Assembly (NCBI GenBank): GCA_022496185.1
Contig: WTXG01000134.1
Span: 1 to 64,000 of the forward strand
Reading direction: 5' to 3'
Length of the DNA stretch: 64,000 nt
Origin: Multifurca ochricompacta
Taxonomy: Eukaryota > Basidiomycota > Agaricomycetes > Russulales > Russulaceae
Part shown: positions 11,901-22,571 of the stretch, in pieces
Layout of the letters: each line of letters opens with the position of its first letter
Numbering within the stretch: the stretch's first letter is position 1
Notes under the pieces: generated by a model
Database searches by the model: none
What the model was told of the DNA's origin: nothing
Seen by the model: only the letters and a program-made list of their open reading frames with translations
Program-made: the position numbers and the translations under genes

Positions 11901-12902
11901 ATCCTCCACAAGAGAAGCCAGTGTGATCGTACCCTGGTTGGTGCCTCGGCATCGACCCTTCTTGAACGTCGAGGGGAGTACACAATGGCATGGTGCTGTG
12001 GAGTGGGGCTGACACAAACTGATGTCAACATCTTCGGTATGGCACAAACCATGCAATGGTTATGCAACTTTTACTCTACAGGGGCAGTTCCAGCCCACAT
12101 CTATGTTACGTGCTCTTCTTCCTCTCTTCTCCTTTCCCTTCCTGCTCGAGACCCTAAACACTTTACAGGTCCTTTTGTTCTCTTCCAATGCTCACTATCC
12201 AACTTTCTTTCTTCTCATCCAGACACCTGTCTCACATTTATGTGGGTACCTGCAATGAAGACTTACAGCGCCGTGCTCGTATTGAGGAAGGCAGCAACCC
12301 ACATGTGTTCTACCTCCCCCCTGGCTGTGCTCAACGAGCGACCCTCCCCAGCCAAATTCCGCTCTCTATCCTGCCTCCGGGCTTTTGACAACTGGTGCCA
12401 GGAGTGGCTATGCCTCCGGGCTACTGCTGGCTCCAGTGACAACCAAGCCTACACCATCTCCCTCCCCACCCCGCCTTCAGGCTACAACCACCCCCTCTGG
12501 TCTGCCACAACTAAACCCTGGTCAAAAACCCCTGGTGACAAAACCAAGATCTATTATGGCCGGCTTACCACATCCACAGCCATGCACCTAGCCACAGGCC
12601 ATGCCTTCACTGCAGAGTATGCTGCATGCTTCCATCCCAACAAACCTGAGGCTGATCGCCTCTGCCACTGTGACAACTCCACCCCCTACTCCCTTGAACA
12701 TGTCCTGCTTGACTGCCCCCTCCATGACCTACCCTGCATGGAACATTGCTACTGCATCACCTTACTCCCCCGGTCTATGCCCATGGACTGGCCCACCATC
12801 TTCAACAATAAGTTCCTCTCAGAGGACTTACTCTCCTTTATAGAACACTCCCGTGCCTTCACGGCACCACCTGCCTCCTTACGACCTCGCAAGCCTGGAT
12901 GA
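8922..12902 (+). pseudogene. LINE ORF2: APE endonuclease, reverse transcriptase, RNase H-like tail
   Basis: Starts ATG 8922 just after ORF1 stop and stays in one frame to TGA 12900-12902, interrupted by TGA at 9291 and 11661. Endonuclease landmarks: VQEPWF near 9020, ARDFNLHHPDW near 9390 and GSDHAG near 9635. The RT palm motif MYVDDSLL is at about 10969. After RT, the segment 11850-12290 resembles an RNase H fold (YVTCSSSSLLLSL, FLSSHPDTCLTFMWVPA) but lacks the acidic catalytic residues. A CHC..H..C cluster near 12655-12720 (CHCDNSTPYSLEHVLLDC) is the usual C-terminal zinc motif. The element is inactive as written. Confidence 0.88.
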
Positions 12903-13204
12903 GTTGAGCAAGGGTCATCAGGTAAGTCCCAGTTTGTAAATTCATGAACAGTCATTACCCTACCACACACACTCTCTTTGAAACACCATCTTTGATTGCC
13001 CTCTCCCTAACCAAACCCATATTCTTTCCCTTTTATCTCCACTCTTTCAATTAAGACCTTTCCACCAAGTGTGGTTTTACAATTCACTATTTTACCAAAA
13101 TAGTTACCATCGTACACTTAGTAGCTACTCTGTCCCATAGTAGCTGCACAACTTGGGACAAACCCTGAAGCGTGAATAAATTCGATTTTAAAAAAAAAAA
13201 AAAA
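12903..13204 (+). other. LINE 3' UTR and poly-A tail
   Basis: No ORF. AATAAA at 13175-13180 lies 9 bases before the A run at 13190-13204, as expected for a target-primed LINE 3' end. This fixes the orientation and the right edge of the LINE. Confidence 0.85.
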
Positions 13205-13483
13205 CTAAGTCCAAGTCATGTGCCTTCAGGTCACATGGTTCAGGGTCGGTATAAGCCAAAGTCATCTAGTCATTCAGATGGTTGGGTTCAGCAGGGACAA
13301 TGTCAGGGATCCTATGGATGTCAGCCACAGGGACAGGGTGCAGGTGCTGGCTTATGCAAAGGTCCAGCATTGGGATCAATGTTCCAGTGCAGGTGTCAAC
13401 AAGTAGCAGAACTACTGGCGCATCAGGTGCATGCCAAGTGTGAGGTCTCATAAGTGTCAGGTCACATGCATCTGGTCAGAGGT
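13205..13483. repeat. Fragment of LTR3
   Basis: Words such as aagtcatgtgcct, ggtcacatgg and gatcctatgg match the distal part of the complete LTR3 copies at 16128-17407 and 39674-40929. The LINE therefore seems to have landed in, or beside, an LTR3 copy. No terminal repeats remain. Confidence 0.6.
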
Positions 13484-13831
13484 TGTGACACTTTCTTGCT
13501 AGTATTTCGCATTTTCTCTCTTTTTTTGTCTTCTATGCCCCTTTCTTTCACTGTATACCTTATCAGATCCACTTATCTGATGGCCATAGTCTGGACAAGG
13601 GATTCAACTCCCATGTCATCTGATTGATGATCTCATAGTTGATGTCATAGACCTTGTGACCTTAGTATGACCTCATAGATGATATCATGACCATTGTGAC
13701 CTACTATGATATCATTTGTACAAGACTCTAGACTATGACTTCATAGTAGCTACATTGTATTTAAGGACTACAATAAATCCAAGGACAGACCAAGTCTGTT
13801 CTCCTTGTACCAATCAAAGGTCCTTAGGAAG
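13484..13831 (+). repeat. Truncated LTR of the LTR4-like family
   Basis: Begins TGTGACAC and contains TATTTAAG and a caagtctgttctccttgta block like the full copies at 19185-19760 and 26290-26794. Its right part is missing: sequence switches to a copia LTR at 13832 with no target duplication. Confidence 0.7.
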
Positions 13832-14330
13832 TGTGAAACAGGCATGTGCGCAGCATACTGACTGTAAAGTTAGCGGATTAAGCTAGACAAGAAAAGTTAC
13901 TTCAGAGGTTAGAAGAACTCTGTTAACTATACTACTGACCTAGACAAGAAAAGTTCTATACAAGAACGTTAGTCTAATAGTGAAGTAGATAGTATAGAAG
14001 GCACTTACACTTCAGAGGTTAGAAGAACTCTGAAGTGGAAGAGACGAAACAGACACCCTTATATACTAGTCAAGGGGTGGTCTGTGCACTGGGAATAAGT
14101 CCACAAGTGCCGGACAAAGTCCAAACAACAAACATGAGGGAGAAAGGCCATTGGCCACTACAGAAATCACATGTTACATAGTGCATCAGTCAGCTACTGC
14201 GGAATGTGAGAAAGAAAGTAATAATGATAATGTAAATAGTCCGAAACTCCGGTATCTAATCTAATCTACAAAGTAGCTAATCTAATCACCTGATGCCTGA
14301 AGCATCACCGAACATCTTCTGTGTTCAACA
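13832..14330 (-). repeat. Solo copia LTR (reverse)
   Basis: 499 bp, reverse complement of the LTRs of the copia element at 45127-51701 (TGTGAAACAGG to TTCAACA), with scattered differences. No 5-bp duplication flanks it: ggaag on the left, ccagt on the right. The flanks belong to two different LTR families, which suggests recombination between two copies. Confidence 0.88.
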
Positions 14331-14536
14331 CCAGTATAGTTGTGATTCTGGTGGGAAAATACATAAGAGTTCTTGTGTAACATATGAGTCACAGATAAGC
14401 ACAGCATGAGTCAGAGATAAGAAACAAATAAGCACAAAGAAAGGTGTAAACATGGTCAACAAAGGGGCAAGCACTGGCAAACAATGGGTCACATGGGAGG
14501 GAAAGGAAATAAGACGACACAGTGGGGTTCATAACA
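14331..14536 (-). repeat. Partial 3' LTR of element B (LTR2)
   Basis: Matches the right ~205 bp of the LTR2 copy at 1882-2476 (ttctggtgggaaaatac, gttcttgtgtaa) and ends CATAACA. The outer ~390 bp are missing, replaced by the copia LTR. Confidence 0.82.
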
Positions 14537-14567
14537 TTACCCCCTCTCTAAGTCCTAGCAGAGCCAG

Positions 14568-15758
14568 CTAGATTGGCATACCGTCATCATCTTGGACCAG
14601 AGAAAGGTAATCGTCTGCTATGGCATAGTGGTTGGCATCGTAGTTTTCTTTTTCTTGGTCCTGGGGGCAAATGTGTGTTTGTAGAAAACCATAGGGCCCC
14701 TGTCTCCCACAGTGAAAGCAGCCATTGTAGACATGGCAGTCAATTTCTTGGTGTCTGGCGTTGTGAGAGAGGCACTTGCCGCACCATCCCGATGGGTTCT
14801 GGACGGTGGGGGCCTGTGTGAGTCGGCAGAATATACACTGACGGCTCCATTGTGAGGTGCTCTGACAATGCCAACATCGCTTCTTGGCCAAGGGGCAACA
14901 CCAGCTAAGGTGGTACTTGCTACTGCAACGCCAGCAAAGCTTTCCATTGGGGTTTTCATGGAGGTGTGGCATTTCGAGACAGTGTGGGTTAAGCCAGGGT
15001 GCGAGATCAAGGCGTCGTCAGGGAAGGGGCCAGGCAAAAATATCTGTGTACCATTCAGATATGATTTGATACACTTCTCCCAATTCCAGCCGTGCCCTGA
15101 TGCCAGCCAGATGCTGCTCTATGTCAAAGACCCCCTGATTAAGCTTCACCATCTGTCATTTGTAATTGTGACGCTGCATTTCTAAGTTGTCCCTGAGCGC
15201 CTGGAACTTGTGCAACCATGCAATCTCGGCAGTCAGTCGCGGCATGCGCAGGTCTCAAAGTACTTCATTGATTGCAAAGGCATGCAGGTCATGGGCCGAC
15301 AGGTGTTGTAGATGTTCTGGCCCCAGGATGTAATGGAGTCAGTCAGTCTTCTTTTCCTCTAAATATACTGGCGCCCCATAGACTGGTCCTCCCTTTTCTA
15401 AACATCTGGCGATGTCCATACCTTTGTTTGTGTAATAAATATATTTGGCAATTTCAGTCGTGCCATCGTTCTTGGCCATTGGAATCATTAGCAGGAAGTA
15501 AAATGGTGAGTCGGGGTTATTCGGAAAGAAAGGGAACTCAGGGGCTTCTTTGCTGAAGTTGACATTGATCAGGTCGTTTGGATGGGGGTGTTCAGGCAGA
15601 TTAAAATCTTCGTTGATGTCAATGATTCTGTCCCCTTCGGCCACTTTGATGGTCGCATCGTAGTTAATAGGAGAAAGTGGACAAGAAGGAGGATGCAAAG
15701 GAGAAGATAGGGGAAACACATCAATGGCGGCTGAGGCGTGAACTTGTGAGGGAGACAT
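14568..15758 (-). pseudogene. Element B ORF3, continuous with pol frame
   Basis: Diverged homologue of ORF3 in A, C and D. It keeps the block KGGPVYGAPVYLEE, then the C-terminal cluster: CWRCSSKYHLSWCC, CWHCQSTSQWSRQC (the second with Gln where His is expected), CGKCLSHNARHQEIDC and CFHCGRQGPYGFLQTHIC, and the acidic LVQDDDG end. Stops within it include TGA at about 15340. Unlike in A and C, no stop separates it from the chromodomain: the frame reads straight through, so in this lineage ORF3 looks fused to pol. Confidence 0.75.
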
Positions 15759-16127
15759 GGGCTGTTTTCTAAGTGGTTGTGGGGAGGGGAGTTGCCTAAC
15801 AGCATGTATCCTGTCCTGCTCTTTATCTGCCTCTGGATGGTGTCTATAGAAGTCTTCGATTAATTTGGGCGCAAAGACATCCGCAGCAGGCTCCCATGAG
15901 TTGTTGGCATCAGGGAATCCCTTCCATTTGATGAAGTAGTGGAGTTGATGTTTACGCCCTCAGCCTTTCCATTTTGCATCAGCTATCCACTCCACTTCCC
16001 ACTCTTGTTCACCTTCAATCAGTTCAGGGGGGGGTCGTGGGAAGTTCTGTCCATGAATTGAAGTCTCTTTGTACAGTGTAAGAAGGCCGGTGTGGAAGAC
16101 GGGGTGTATCTTCCAGGTGGCGGGTAA

Positions 16128-17407
16128 TGTTACACTCAGCGGAGTGTTCTGTGCAGCATGCATGGGTCGGCGTGGGTCCATTACCTCAGCCACGAGCCTA
16201 GCATGATAAGGCTAGACTCTGGGCACTGTTTAGCTTCGGGATCAGTTAAGGTTTGGTGCTATAATCAAGCACAGAGGGAGACAGGATGAGCCAGCCAAAG
16301 GGAGCTAATCCCCTAAGGCTGTTAAGTGGAGACAGGGCCCAGTTGCTGTGCCAGAAATGCACTGAGCACACTGGAGCCCTAGGAGACGGCAAAGGGGTTC
16401 AAAGGGAAGGGTACACACCCATTGCCAGAGGCAATGGGGGTCCCTGCAGGGATCTCAAGGATGCAAAAGAGGGGGAAAAGGCTTCTGATGTATTGGGGTC
16501 TAAGATCTCTAGGCTGAAGGCACAAGAGGTCAAATCTAGGGTTGTACAAACTGTCTACAGGGTCTTATATACTGTATGGGGATCTGGTTTGTAGCTAATC
16601 AGGAACAGGGTCAGAGTCCTTATCATCCAATAGCAGATAAGATGTCAAATATAGTCCATGATAAGGATAAGCCTTATCAGAAGCATAATCATGTGAGACA
16701 GCCCCACAGGAGTCATATCAGTGTGGGAGGATTCCCACCAGGGTCAGGGGTAAATGGGGAGATAACAGGTCCCCCAGGAGTCAGGGTAGATGTGGGAATA
16801 CTCCCACAGGAATCAGAGAAGCGAATGATAAGCCAGATGGGCCATGTGATCAGAAAGGGGTAAATGATCAGATGAAGATGCTGTGATCAGGGTCAGGGAT
16901 CACATGGTCCAAAGTCACATGGTCAGGGATCACATGGTCTGAGGTCATGTGGTCAAGGGTCACATGACAGGTCATGGCTTTGAGTCCATGTCATGTGCCT
17001 ACAGGTCATGTGGTCTGGAGGGGCAAATGCAAGCCAAAGTTGTCTTGTGTGCAGAGTCAGGTTTGGCAGGGACAGTGTCAGAGATCCTATGGGTGTCAAG
17101 CACAGGGACAGGGGTACTGGCCAAGGCATAAGCCAAGGCAATAAGGAAGGGTGATGTACATCCAACAGTATAGCAGCAGAACTACCATCAGGTTAGGTGT
17201 AAATGGTGGCAAGGGAGGTTGGTCCTGTGAGCAGCAGGTCACAGGCATCAGGGTAAGGTCCTGGGCATACAGGCCACAGGCATCAGGAAGGTCCCAAGGC
17301 AGCATACCAAGGGCATCAGGGAGTGGTCCAGAGAAGGGGAAAGTCAAGGATGGTGCAAAGAATAAGGCATGGTGTGCAGGGTCAGGAAAAAGAGTAGGGT
17401 TGTAACA
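16128..17407 (-). repeat. Solo LTR, family LTR3, in element B integrase
   Basis: 1,280 bp, TGTTAC to GTAACA, TSD ggtaa (16123-16127 and 17408-17412). TATATAAG lies on the minus strand near 16570, so I call it minus. It contains a GATCACATGGTC-rich minisatellite stretch at about 16885-16975. Small ORFs inside have no family resemblance and are not called. Confidence 0.92.
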
Positions 17408-19184
17408 GGTAATGTAAGTTTGTATGTGACATCCGAGAGCTTCTGTTCAATCGAAAAAGGACTGTGGCATCTAGGAGCTAATTTTGCTGTTGGGTGTGAC
17501 ATATGGATGTTATGCCCTTCTAGCCAGACTTGATCTCCGACCTGGTAGGGTGTAAACTTAGTGGGCTTCTCGGCCAGGGTCCTTTGTGCCTTCTGGAGGT
17601 TCCAATTGGCTGATTCCCGTATTTCCTCCCATTGGCTGATATGCTGTGCAACTGATGGCACATTAGTGGGCTTATTTGTCCATGTTGTATGGGGGTTCCA
17701 TCCCATTATAAGAGAGAAGGGGGAGGCTTTAGTTGTTCCATTCGGCCAGCTGTTATGTGTGAATTCTGCCGTTGCCAGCCACTCTGCCCAATCGTTCTGT
17801 CTTTCATTGCACCAAAAGCGAAGGTATTGTTCTAGCCACTGGTTGGTTCGTTCTGACTGTCCGTCCATCTGAGGGTGATATGCCGTAGAGATGTTCTGTT
17901 GGATGTCAAGATGTTTACAGAGGGCTTGGGCGAACATGGATGCGAATTGTGGATCTCAGTTGGAAATGATCTTTTGGGGAAGTCCATAATGTCAGTACAC
18001 ATGATTCAGGTAGAGCTTAGCAACTCCCTTGGCTGATATCATTTCATTACAGGGGATAAAGAGAGCAGCTTTTGAATAGTCGTGGTCTGTAATAGTGAGT
18101 ATTGAATTGTATCCTTGTGACTGTGGCAGCTTGACATTGAAATCCATAGCAATGGTCTGGAAAGGGGCTGTTGCCACTGGTGTAATGGGTGAGAGTGCTG
18201 GTGGTTTTGAGTGCATGTTTACTTTATTGGCCTGACACTCTGCACATCCTTTGACATATGCTTCTACATCCTTTTTCATGTTCGGCCACCAGTAATCTCG
18301 TTTGGCAAGGGCGTAAGTGTTTGCAATTCCCAGGTGTCCTGCAGAGGGAAGGTCATGGTGAAAATGAATCACCCCCCTCTTAATGTTGTCGCCACCAGTG
18401 ACAACCAATCAATCACCGTCTTTCCACCAGAGGCCATTTCTCATTTTTATATTGTGCAGCTCTGCCCAGGATTTGCACAGCTCCTGGTTCATATTCTGTG
18501 TTACTTGGGCCCACAGGTCCATGTCATGGAGGCTGATGATGGCAGTCTTTGTGAAGACATCTTCTGGTAGGACAATGATATTATCATTATCATCTTCCCC
18601 TTCATTACTGCCAGTTGGTCTGGATAGGGCATTGGCTCGTGCATTACAGGCTCCAGGTAAATGCTTGAGCACGAAGTTGTACTCTTCCAATTCCAAGACT
18701 TCGCGTGCTACTCGCCGGCTAATCTTATGGGGTTCTCGCCAGTAGAGGAGGTTGGAGTGATCTGTATAGATGACAGTCTTATGTGGGGATCCAGCCAGGT
18801 ATGGTTGCCAGTGTCGTAGAGCCTTTACAATAGCCAGTAGTTCTCTGTCCCAGATGTTGTAATTCCTTTCTGCCGATGAGAACATTTCCGAATAGAATGC
18901 GACTGGGTGAAGGATTCCTCCAGTATCCCTTTGTGACAAGACTGCCCTGTTGGCATACATAGAGGCATTGACTTCCAGTTCAAAAGGCTTTGCTAAGTTG
19001 GGTTGTATAAGAACTGGTTCGGAGCTGATGATCATCTTTATCTGGTCAAATGCCTTCTGTTGTGGTTCATCCCAATGCCACGGTATATCCTTTTTCAGAA
19101 GATTGTTTAGTGGTCAGGCAATGGCTGAGAATCCTTTGACGAATCATTGGTAGAAATTACAGAAGCCAATAAACGATCTAACAT

Positions 19185-19760
19185 TGTGACAGTTATCTTC
19201 ATGTTTTTCTGCTTGTTTGTATTCTCCAATGCCGAATCCCTTACTTCTGCAGCTTCAACAGCTCCATTAAATGGTCAAAGTCCTTATGACCATTTGTACA
19301 GTATTGAGGGCACAACCCCTCTTAGTCCACACAAACTCCAAGTCTCATATTAGCTAGACTGTTCTTTACTGATACAACTATGACATAGCTATGACCTGGC
19401 CATGATATCATCTGTAGAAGCCTAGGACAGTCTCTGGTAGTTTACTGAGCCTCCAACCTGTATTTAAGGACCATTAGTTTCAGAGACAGACTTTAAGTCT
19501 GTTCTCTTGTACCCAATACAGGTGTTACAGACTCACCAAAAGCCCCATTTCTCTTGAGCCCCTAAGCTGTGCCTTAGGAGTCTTCATCCCAGTTATCTTG
19601 TGACAGGACTGAGTGTCCCTGTTCGATTTTGCATCGTGTGTGCACCTGCTGCAACTTGTAGGGCTTGAACACCTAGGTAATAACCTTGAAGATCTTGATA
19701 TTCGTCTTGCTATCCTTGATGCGAATTGACCTAGTACACAGCTAGCACCTGGCTGTGACA
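19185..19760 (+). repeat. Solo LTR, LTR4-like, in element B RT/RNase H
   Basis: 576 bp, TGTGACAG to TGTGACA, TSD aacat (19180-19184 and 19761-19765). TATTTAAG near 19460 gives orientation. It splits the region between the RT thumb and RNase H of element B. Confidence 0.9.
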
Positions 19761-21177
19761 AACATCCTTGGTACACTGAGGGATGGACCATTCCCAAATG
19801 CCTTGTACCTTCACAGGGTCCATGTGCACTTGTCCTCCCTCTAGGATAACACCCAGATATTTGACAGTCTTCTCTTTGAAGGAACATTTGGCAGGTTTCA
19901 AATAAAGGTCGTGTTTTGCAAGGATATCTAGTACTTCATGGACCCGGGCTCGATGATGGTGGATGTCATTTTTCGTGGCCACTAGGATATCATCCATGTA
20001 AACAACTACTTCCTCCATGAGGATCAGATCTCAAAAAATGTGATTCATCATAGACTGAAAGGTTGCTGGTGAATTCGTCAAACCGAAGAACATGACATTG
20101 GGTTCAAAAAGTCCTTGATTAGTCTTGAAAGTGGCTTTGGGCTGGTCACCTTCTCAGATATGAATGTTATTATATCCCCAGCGGACATCCATCTTCAAAA
20201 ACAGGGCTTTGTCACGCATTTTGTTGATGATTTCAGAGATCAAGGGGAGCGGGTAGTTGTTTTTCACCGTGAGTTCATTAATCCGTCTATAATCCTGTAC
20301 TGGTCATAGCTTTCCATCTTTCTTCTTAATGAAGAAGAAAGGGGAGGCGTAAGGCAAGTTAGATGGTCATATGTATCCTTTTGCCAGATGTTCTTCCAGG
20401 AAGGTGGAAAGTGCCTCTTTCTCTGGCTGAGTTAGCAGGTAAATTTTACAGTCTACTGATCATGGGGCATTGGGGATAAAATCGATAGCGTGGTCCCAAG
20501 GTCGAGAGGGAGGGAAATGTTGCAACTCCTCTGCCAGTGTCAGTGATATTCAACAGGGACTACTTCTTCGAATGTCTTTTCTGGGTTCTTTTGTGCCTCT
20601 GCCTGGGCCAATTCCAAAGCTTTCATAACATAGCAATATACCTGATCTACAGGTTCCATGTCACTCCAGGTGATGGCCGATCCCATGACAATAGCATGGC
20701 TAAGAGGATGTCGCACAGCATAGTTGTATCCCAAGGATGTAATGAGGACTGGGTAAAAGTCTTTGTCCATGGTTGCTTCTGCCCAGTTGATCTTCGGCTC
20801 GAATGCTGCCAGCCATGGGTATCCCAAAACCATGTCTTCATCCCCTAGATCTGTAATGAAGAAATGAAGCTGCTTGGTCCGTTCCCCAACTTGTACTTCC
20901 AGATCACAGCAATGTGTGATTTTCCTGGCTCTGTTAGCTGTTCTGTCTATGTTCCAGATATTTTTTTCTTGGGGAAGTAACTGTGTCCCTAATCCTAACG
21001 TCCTCTGGAGTCATTGGCTAATGAAGTTGTCAGTTGCTCCTGAATCAATAAGGATTCTTCTGTTGGCTGTCTTCTGTCTAGTCTTGAAATGTACTGGTAT
21101 TTTCAGAGATTTGAATTGACTAGTATATACAGAAGTTACATGGAGTGCTCTTGCCCAGGCCGATGGGGTCGAGCCAA

Positions 21178-21459
21178 TCAAAAATTCTTCTGCCCAAAGG
21201 CTTTATCAACAAGTAGGGCATGTACTGCCTTGTCTTCATTCATCATATGCTCCCATATTGCTGCTGCCTTCTGTTCTTTGGTCTTTGGAGCAGTTACCAG
21301 GTTTTCTTTGACTGGGGTGGGTAGATTTTGTACAGGCGGTGTCGTGGTAGTAGTGGCCACCGTTGCCTTGGCAGCATGAATTGTCTTCTTTGGGCAAAAT
21401 CGCGACATATGCCCTTGTGCTCGGCAGTGGAAGCAATGTCCTTCTTTCATGAGGTTTTT
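21178..21459 (-). pseudogene. gag: Element B gag, nucleocapsid end
   Basis: Zinc knuckle CFHCRAQGHMSRFC (CX2CX4HX4C), then a Thr/Pro linker and the tail DKAFGQKNF before TGA. The gag stop context AATTTTTGA matches the proposed -1 shift into pol. Everything upstream of the knuckle is cut off by the LTR at 21460. Confidence 0.82.
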
Positions 21460-22048
21460 TGTTACAACCAGGGCCCAGTAGCCCTATTTTCTTTACCCTC
21501 CCCAACAGAGACCCCACTCGCCCACCAATGTTACACTTCCTTATTACATCTCCCTCCTGGGACCCCTCACATGCGCTGCTCCCATCCCCATGACTGTTGT
21601 TTGGACTTATGTACATACTATTTGCCCATGCTTACCCTTCTTATCTTGTTATCTCCTTATCTTACGATCGGACACTTACTTAGTTCCCTATCAGAAGCCA
21701 GGCTTTATGCCCTCCGCCTTCGGATATTTGGGCCCACTTGACTCCATACCCTTATCTCATAGACGCCCGCTGAGTTACGTATATAAGTCTGCTGTAGCTA
21801 CCTAGTAGACCTCAGACTCGACTTATTGAATACATTGGTGCCTGTCTTCTGGACATCCCCTGTGGAACCTTTAACTTGTTCGTCTCAGTACTTTCAGTAC
21901 TTCCCCGCTCAACATAGTCATTGGGTACAGCCCCTTCGACTTTGACTCTTCCCCCGAACTCCAAGGAGCCTTATTGGTTTCTTACCCGAACCCGTAAAAG
22001 TCGCGCTGTCACACACATCATGTGGAATGTCCCACATTGGATGTAACA
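21460..22048 (+). repeat. 5' LTR of element E (LTR1)
   Basis: 589 bp, TGTTAC to GTAACA. TATATAAG at 21780-21787 is the likely promoter; a predicted transcript start lies about 34 bp later. It is followed by the priming site and gag start of E. The left flank is the gag of element B. Confidence 0.9.
21780..21787 (+). promoter_or_regulatory. TATA box in LTR1 of element E
   Basis: TATATAAG, conserved in every LTR1 copy of the window. The 11-mer at 21814-21824 that matches the priming site begins 34 bases downstream, where the RNA 5' end would be expected. Confidence 0.6.
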
Positions 22049-22050
22049 TC

Positions 22051-22061
22051 AAGTCGAGTCT
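22051..22061 (+). promoter_or_regulatory. Predicted self-priming site of element E
   Basis: AAGTCGAGTCT, two bases after the LTR, is the exact reverse complement of AGACTCGACTT at 21814-21824 near the predicted RNA 5' end. This matches the Tf1/sushi type of self-primed reverse transcription. No standard tRNA-complementary site is seen here. Confidence 0.65.
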
Positions 22062-22067
22062 CTCATC

Positions 22068-22571
22068 GTGGCTTCCAGCTGCAGTCAGACCCTCTTCCAT
22101 GAAGAACTCATCGAACACAGAGACAAGCATAATCTTTCACAGCAAGTACTTGGCTCTGCCACCTGGAAAGACTTTGAATCCGAGTTTGGATATTACATCT
22201 ATCACGACGGAAGATACCAACCGGTAGAATACGACGACGAAAAGAGAGTTTGGTATCGCATCCAATACTCGGATAGCCGACACTCTTGGGTCACTACAGG
22301 ACCTGCCCCACCTGAATTTGGATTAGGACCGTGGAGAGAAAATCCCCCGGCCATTGTCACAGACTCTGAACCAGAGGAGTACGTAGAAGAACAAAGCGAA
22401 GAAGCATTGGTATTAGCATTGACTACAACCCCAGTTGCACCAGCAGTTGTCATGATCAGAGCCCCTGCATTGACAACTCCTCAGATATCCATACAGTCCA
22501 CCACTACCGTAACCCCATCCCAAAAGATGTCCACTATCGCCGCCACCAGTCATGATGCCACCGAACATACC
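22068..22571 (+). pseudogene. gag: Element E gag, N-terminal part
   Basis: Starts MASSCSQTLF, 20 bases after the LTR, like gag of C and D. Includes the aromatic block GYYIYHDGRYQPVEYDDE and an acidic/proline-rich linker. Cut by element F at 22571; it resumes at 32357 after the duplicated atacc. Confidence 0.85.

Larger units (their letters stand above)
6830..13204 (+). mobile_element. Non-LTR retrotransposon (LINE), Tad-like organisation
   Basis: Two ORFs (zinc-knuckle ORF1; endonuclease-RT ORF2), a 3' UTR, an AATAAA at 13175-13180 and a 15-base A tail at 13190-13204. Its 5' part is missing here because element A is inserted in ORF1. Endonuclease type (APE-like), ORF1 Cys-rich region and a C-terminal RNase H-like region suggest the Tad group of fungal LINEs (inference). 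Coding sequence is strongly C-rich. Confidence 0.9.
15800..21181 (-). pseudogene. pol: Element B pol, broken
   Basis: Read from right to left: protease region with GSGATDN-like sequence near 21030, RT with YMDD near 20000, RNase H about 19035-18600, integrase 18408-17420 (AMDFNVKLP, HPQMDGQSER), then, after the LTR3 insert, the integrase tail and chromodomain (16193-15830). The chromodomain has one TGA inside it (WKG*GRKH). The reading frame is broken by several stops and two LTR insertions. Function when intact: reverse transcription and integration. Confidence 0.87.
14331..21459 (-). mobile_element. Ty3/gypsy chromovirus element B, truncated at both ends
   Basis: Minus-strand order: gag zinc knuckle, protease, RT, RNase H, integrase, chromodomain, ORF3, partial 3' LTR (LTR2). 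It is more diverged from A, C, D and E than they are from each other. Two solo LTRs interrupt it (19185-19760, 16128-17407). Its gag is cut at 21459 by the 5' LTR of element E; the rest of B should lie beyond the window's right edge if E is simply nested in it. Confidence 0.87.

Noticed and set aside
16286..17405. ORFs inside LTR3 (for example 16286-16594 and 40410-40997) as genes.
   Set aside because: They lie within an LTR, follow its minisatellite, and are not kept between the two copies in a protein-like way.
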